Part shown: piece by piece, positions 63,301 to 64,000 of the stretch
How positions within the stretch are numbered: position 1 is the stretch's first letter
How the letters are laid out: the number at the start of each line of letters is the position of its first letter
From: Trachythela sp. YZ-2020
Taxonomy: Eukaryota > Cnidaria > Anthozoa > Malacalcyonacea > Clavulariidae
Assembly (NCBI GenBank): GCA_016169945.1
Contig: JADLSH010000379.1
Location: forward strand, 1,144,001 to 1,208,000
DNA: 64,000 nt
Direction of reading: 5' to 3'
Notes under the pieces: generated by a model
What the model saw: only the letters and a program-made list of their open reading frames with translations
What the model was told of the DNA's origin: nothing
The model's database searches: none
Translations under genes and position numbers: made by a program

Positions 63301-63312
63301 AAAAAACTTCAG
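60303..63312 (+). CDS. TAF5: TAF5 (TFIID subunit 5), N-terminal part
   Basis: Eight in-phase exons: 60303-60398, 60539-60578, 60689-60749, 61672-61710, 61813-61852, 61970-62048, 62395-62518, 63249-63312; donor GTAGAA follows, so the gene continues past the right edge. The product starts with a LisH motif (KQTLLAVLQFLKKQNLKGTE, then EALRREVS). The TAF5 N-terminal domain follows: IQEYIEKSLDVYKPELGTIL, YPLFVHMYLDLIYQGHEEKA, then KFRDSQEDYYQEDILKLASV and FVIKLSRESYQALKKKLQ. TAF5 is a scaffold shared by TFIID and, in some lineages, SAGA-type complexes. Its C-terminal WD40 propeller is outside the window. Confidence 0.95.
60850..60985. mobile_element. Inverted-repeat element in TAF5 intron 3
   Basis: 'gactggaaagtttg' and 'caaactttccagtc'-like ends with internal 'gtgcaaaggaga' repeated. 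The region to 61410 also holds the dispersed repeat described next. Confidence 0.7.
61075..61410. repeat. Dispersed repeat in TAF5 intron 3
   Basis: Reverse-complement relative of the RPL11 intron 4 repeat (36838-37165). Confidence 0.8.
62620..63075 (+). mobile_element. LINE 3' end in TAF5 intron 7
   Basis: The frame after 62700 reads SVWNILPDSVRDTTRSPASF, then KAILFKYYSEFTK and a stop, the typical C-terminus of L2/CR1/Jockey-type ORF2. About 270 bp of 3' UTR and an 'aaataaataaa' tail follow. It is 5'-truncated. Confidence 0.8.
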
Positions 63313-63479
63313 GTAGAAAATTCTTGAACTTAAAAGCATATCTCCTTTCAAGTTTTCTGATAATAATTTTTGCTTCAGAAGAGACAAGAGAGCTCCCAAC
63401 TAAACTCCCCCAAATATTTCAGGTTCTCCAGTTTCCTTCTGTAGTAAACACTGGCTCGTCAGGAAGAAGTAAATAAGCT

Positions 63480-63870
63480 TTTTAACAGCTTGGTTTTACC
63501 TATTTTTATCTATGGTCTTTCAGTATATGGTGCGTCAGATTCGGACCTGACTGTTGTACAAACTTTTTTAGATAGATGTTTTAAAAGACGTTATGTCTCC
63601 CATTATACCAATATACGCGAACTTTTAGAAGTTAATGATAAAAAACTTTATAATAAATGTATTTCGGATATTGAACATCCTTTAAATAAGATTTTACCTA
63701 AGAAAAAGACAATCTATTACCACCTTAGAAAACAGAGTAGTATTCATCCTAAGATTAACACAAATAGATTTAAAAACACCTTTGTAAATAGACTCATTTT
63801 TAAATAGATTAGTAATTATTGTAACTTAAGATATGTAATTTTTATCTTAAGATGATTAAAAAATTGACTG
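63480..63870 (+). mobile_element. Second LINE 3' end in TAF5 intron 8
   Basis: Open frame reading VLPIFIYGLSVYGASDSDLT, then VQTFLDRCFKRRY, as in the reverse-transcriptase C-terminal region of non-LTR elements. It ends before 'gattaaaaaattgactgactga'. It is 5'-truncated. Confidence 0.75.
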
Positions 63871-64000
63871 ACTGATGGATTGGGCCATTAAAAGATGGCC
63901 CTCACTGGACCACAAGGGAGAACTGTTTAGCACTGATGGAACTATCCAGTATAAAATCTGTTATATATTATGTTATAGGAAAGTCAGAGTAACTTGGTTT

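Overview
This is animal nuclear DNA. It has spliced protein genes with GT..AG introns and a high density of short inverted-repeat DNA transposons, tRNA-derived SINEs and decayed LINEs. The conserved genes (ZNF106, RPL11, TMBIM6/Bax inhibitor-1, GUK1, TAF5, STING) point to an early-branching metazoan. I favour a cnidarian (anthozoan-like) from the repeat style (Deu-like SINE cores, the GACGAAGGGCCTTCGCTCGAAACG-type hairpin, GGGGG-rich dispersed repeats), but this is an inference.

Layout. 1-12.2 kb: a minus-strand ZNF106 orthologue (WD40 exons plus two very long disordered exons), cut by the left edge. 12.2-14.3 kb: SINEs and tandem repeats. 14.3-15.1 kb, minus: two terminal exons of a gene with an eIF2A/PYM-type C-terminal helix module. 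15.4-32.7 kb, plus: a tandem cluster of five STING-family genes (called A-E here) and one STING pseudogene fragment. 32.7-34.6 kb, minus: three 5' exons of a lysine-rich protein that may be the front half of the 14-15 kb gene, in which case the STING array lies inside its intron. 35.3-37.3 kb, plus: RPL11, complete. 37.4-48.2 kb, plus: three duplicated genes for a secreted/type I membrane protein with a Cys-rich ectodomain, one TM helix, 14-residue tandem repeats and PPxY motifs; remnants of a THAP/SAP-type mobile element lie between copies 2 and 3. 48.6-52.4 kb, minus: TMBIM6, complete (10 exons). 54.1-58.2 kb, plus: guanylate kinase GUK1, complete (9 exons, with an apparent mitochondrial leader exon). 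60.3 kb to the right edge, plus: 5' part of TAF5.

Main point of interest. The STING array holds five paralogues. Each has the four-TM plus cyclic-dinucleotide-binding-domain architecture in an essentially intronless reading frame and a long, acidic, disordered C-terminal tail not found in vertebrate STING. Residues that in vertebrate STING contact cGAMP (positions equivalent to R238, E260 and T263) appear changed. Copies A, B and D are near-identical and share a MITE in the 3' flank. D looks like a gene-conversion mosaic. A and D end in a class I PDZ-type C-terminus that B lost by a small insertion. C and E are divergent, and E has a frameshift and a tail intron. A second fast-evolving tandem family (the PPxY membrane proteins) lies 5 kb further on, separated from the array by RPL11. 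All exon borders were assigned by eye from splice consensus, phase and homology.
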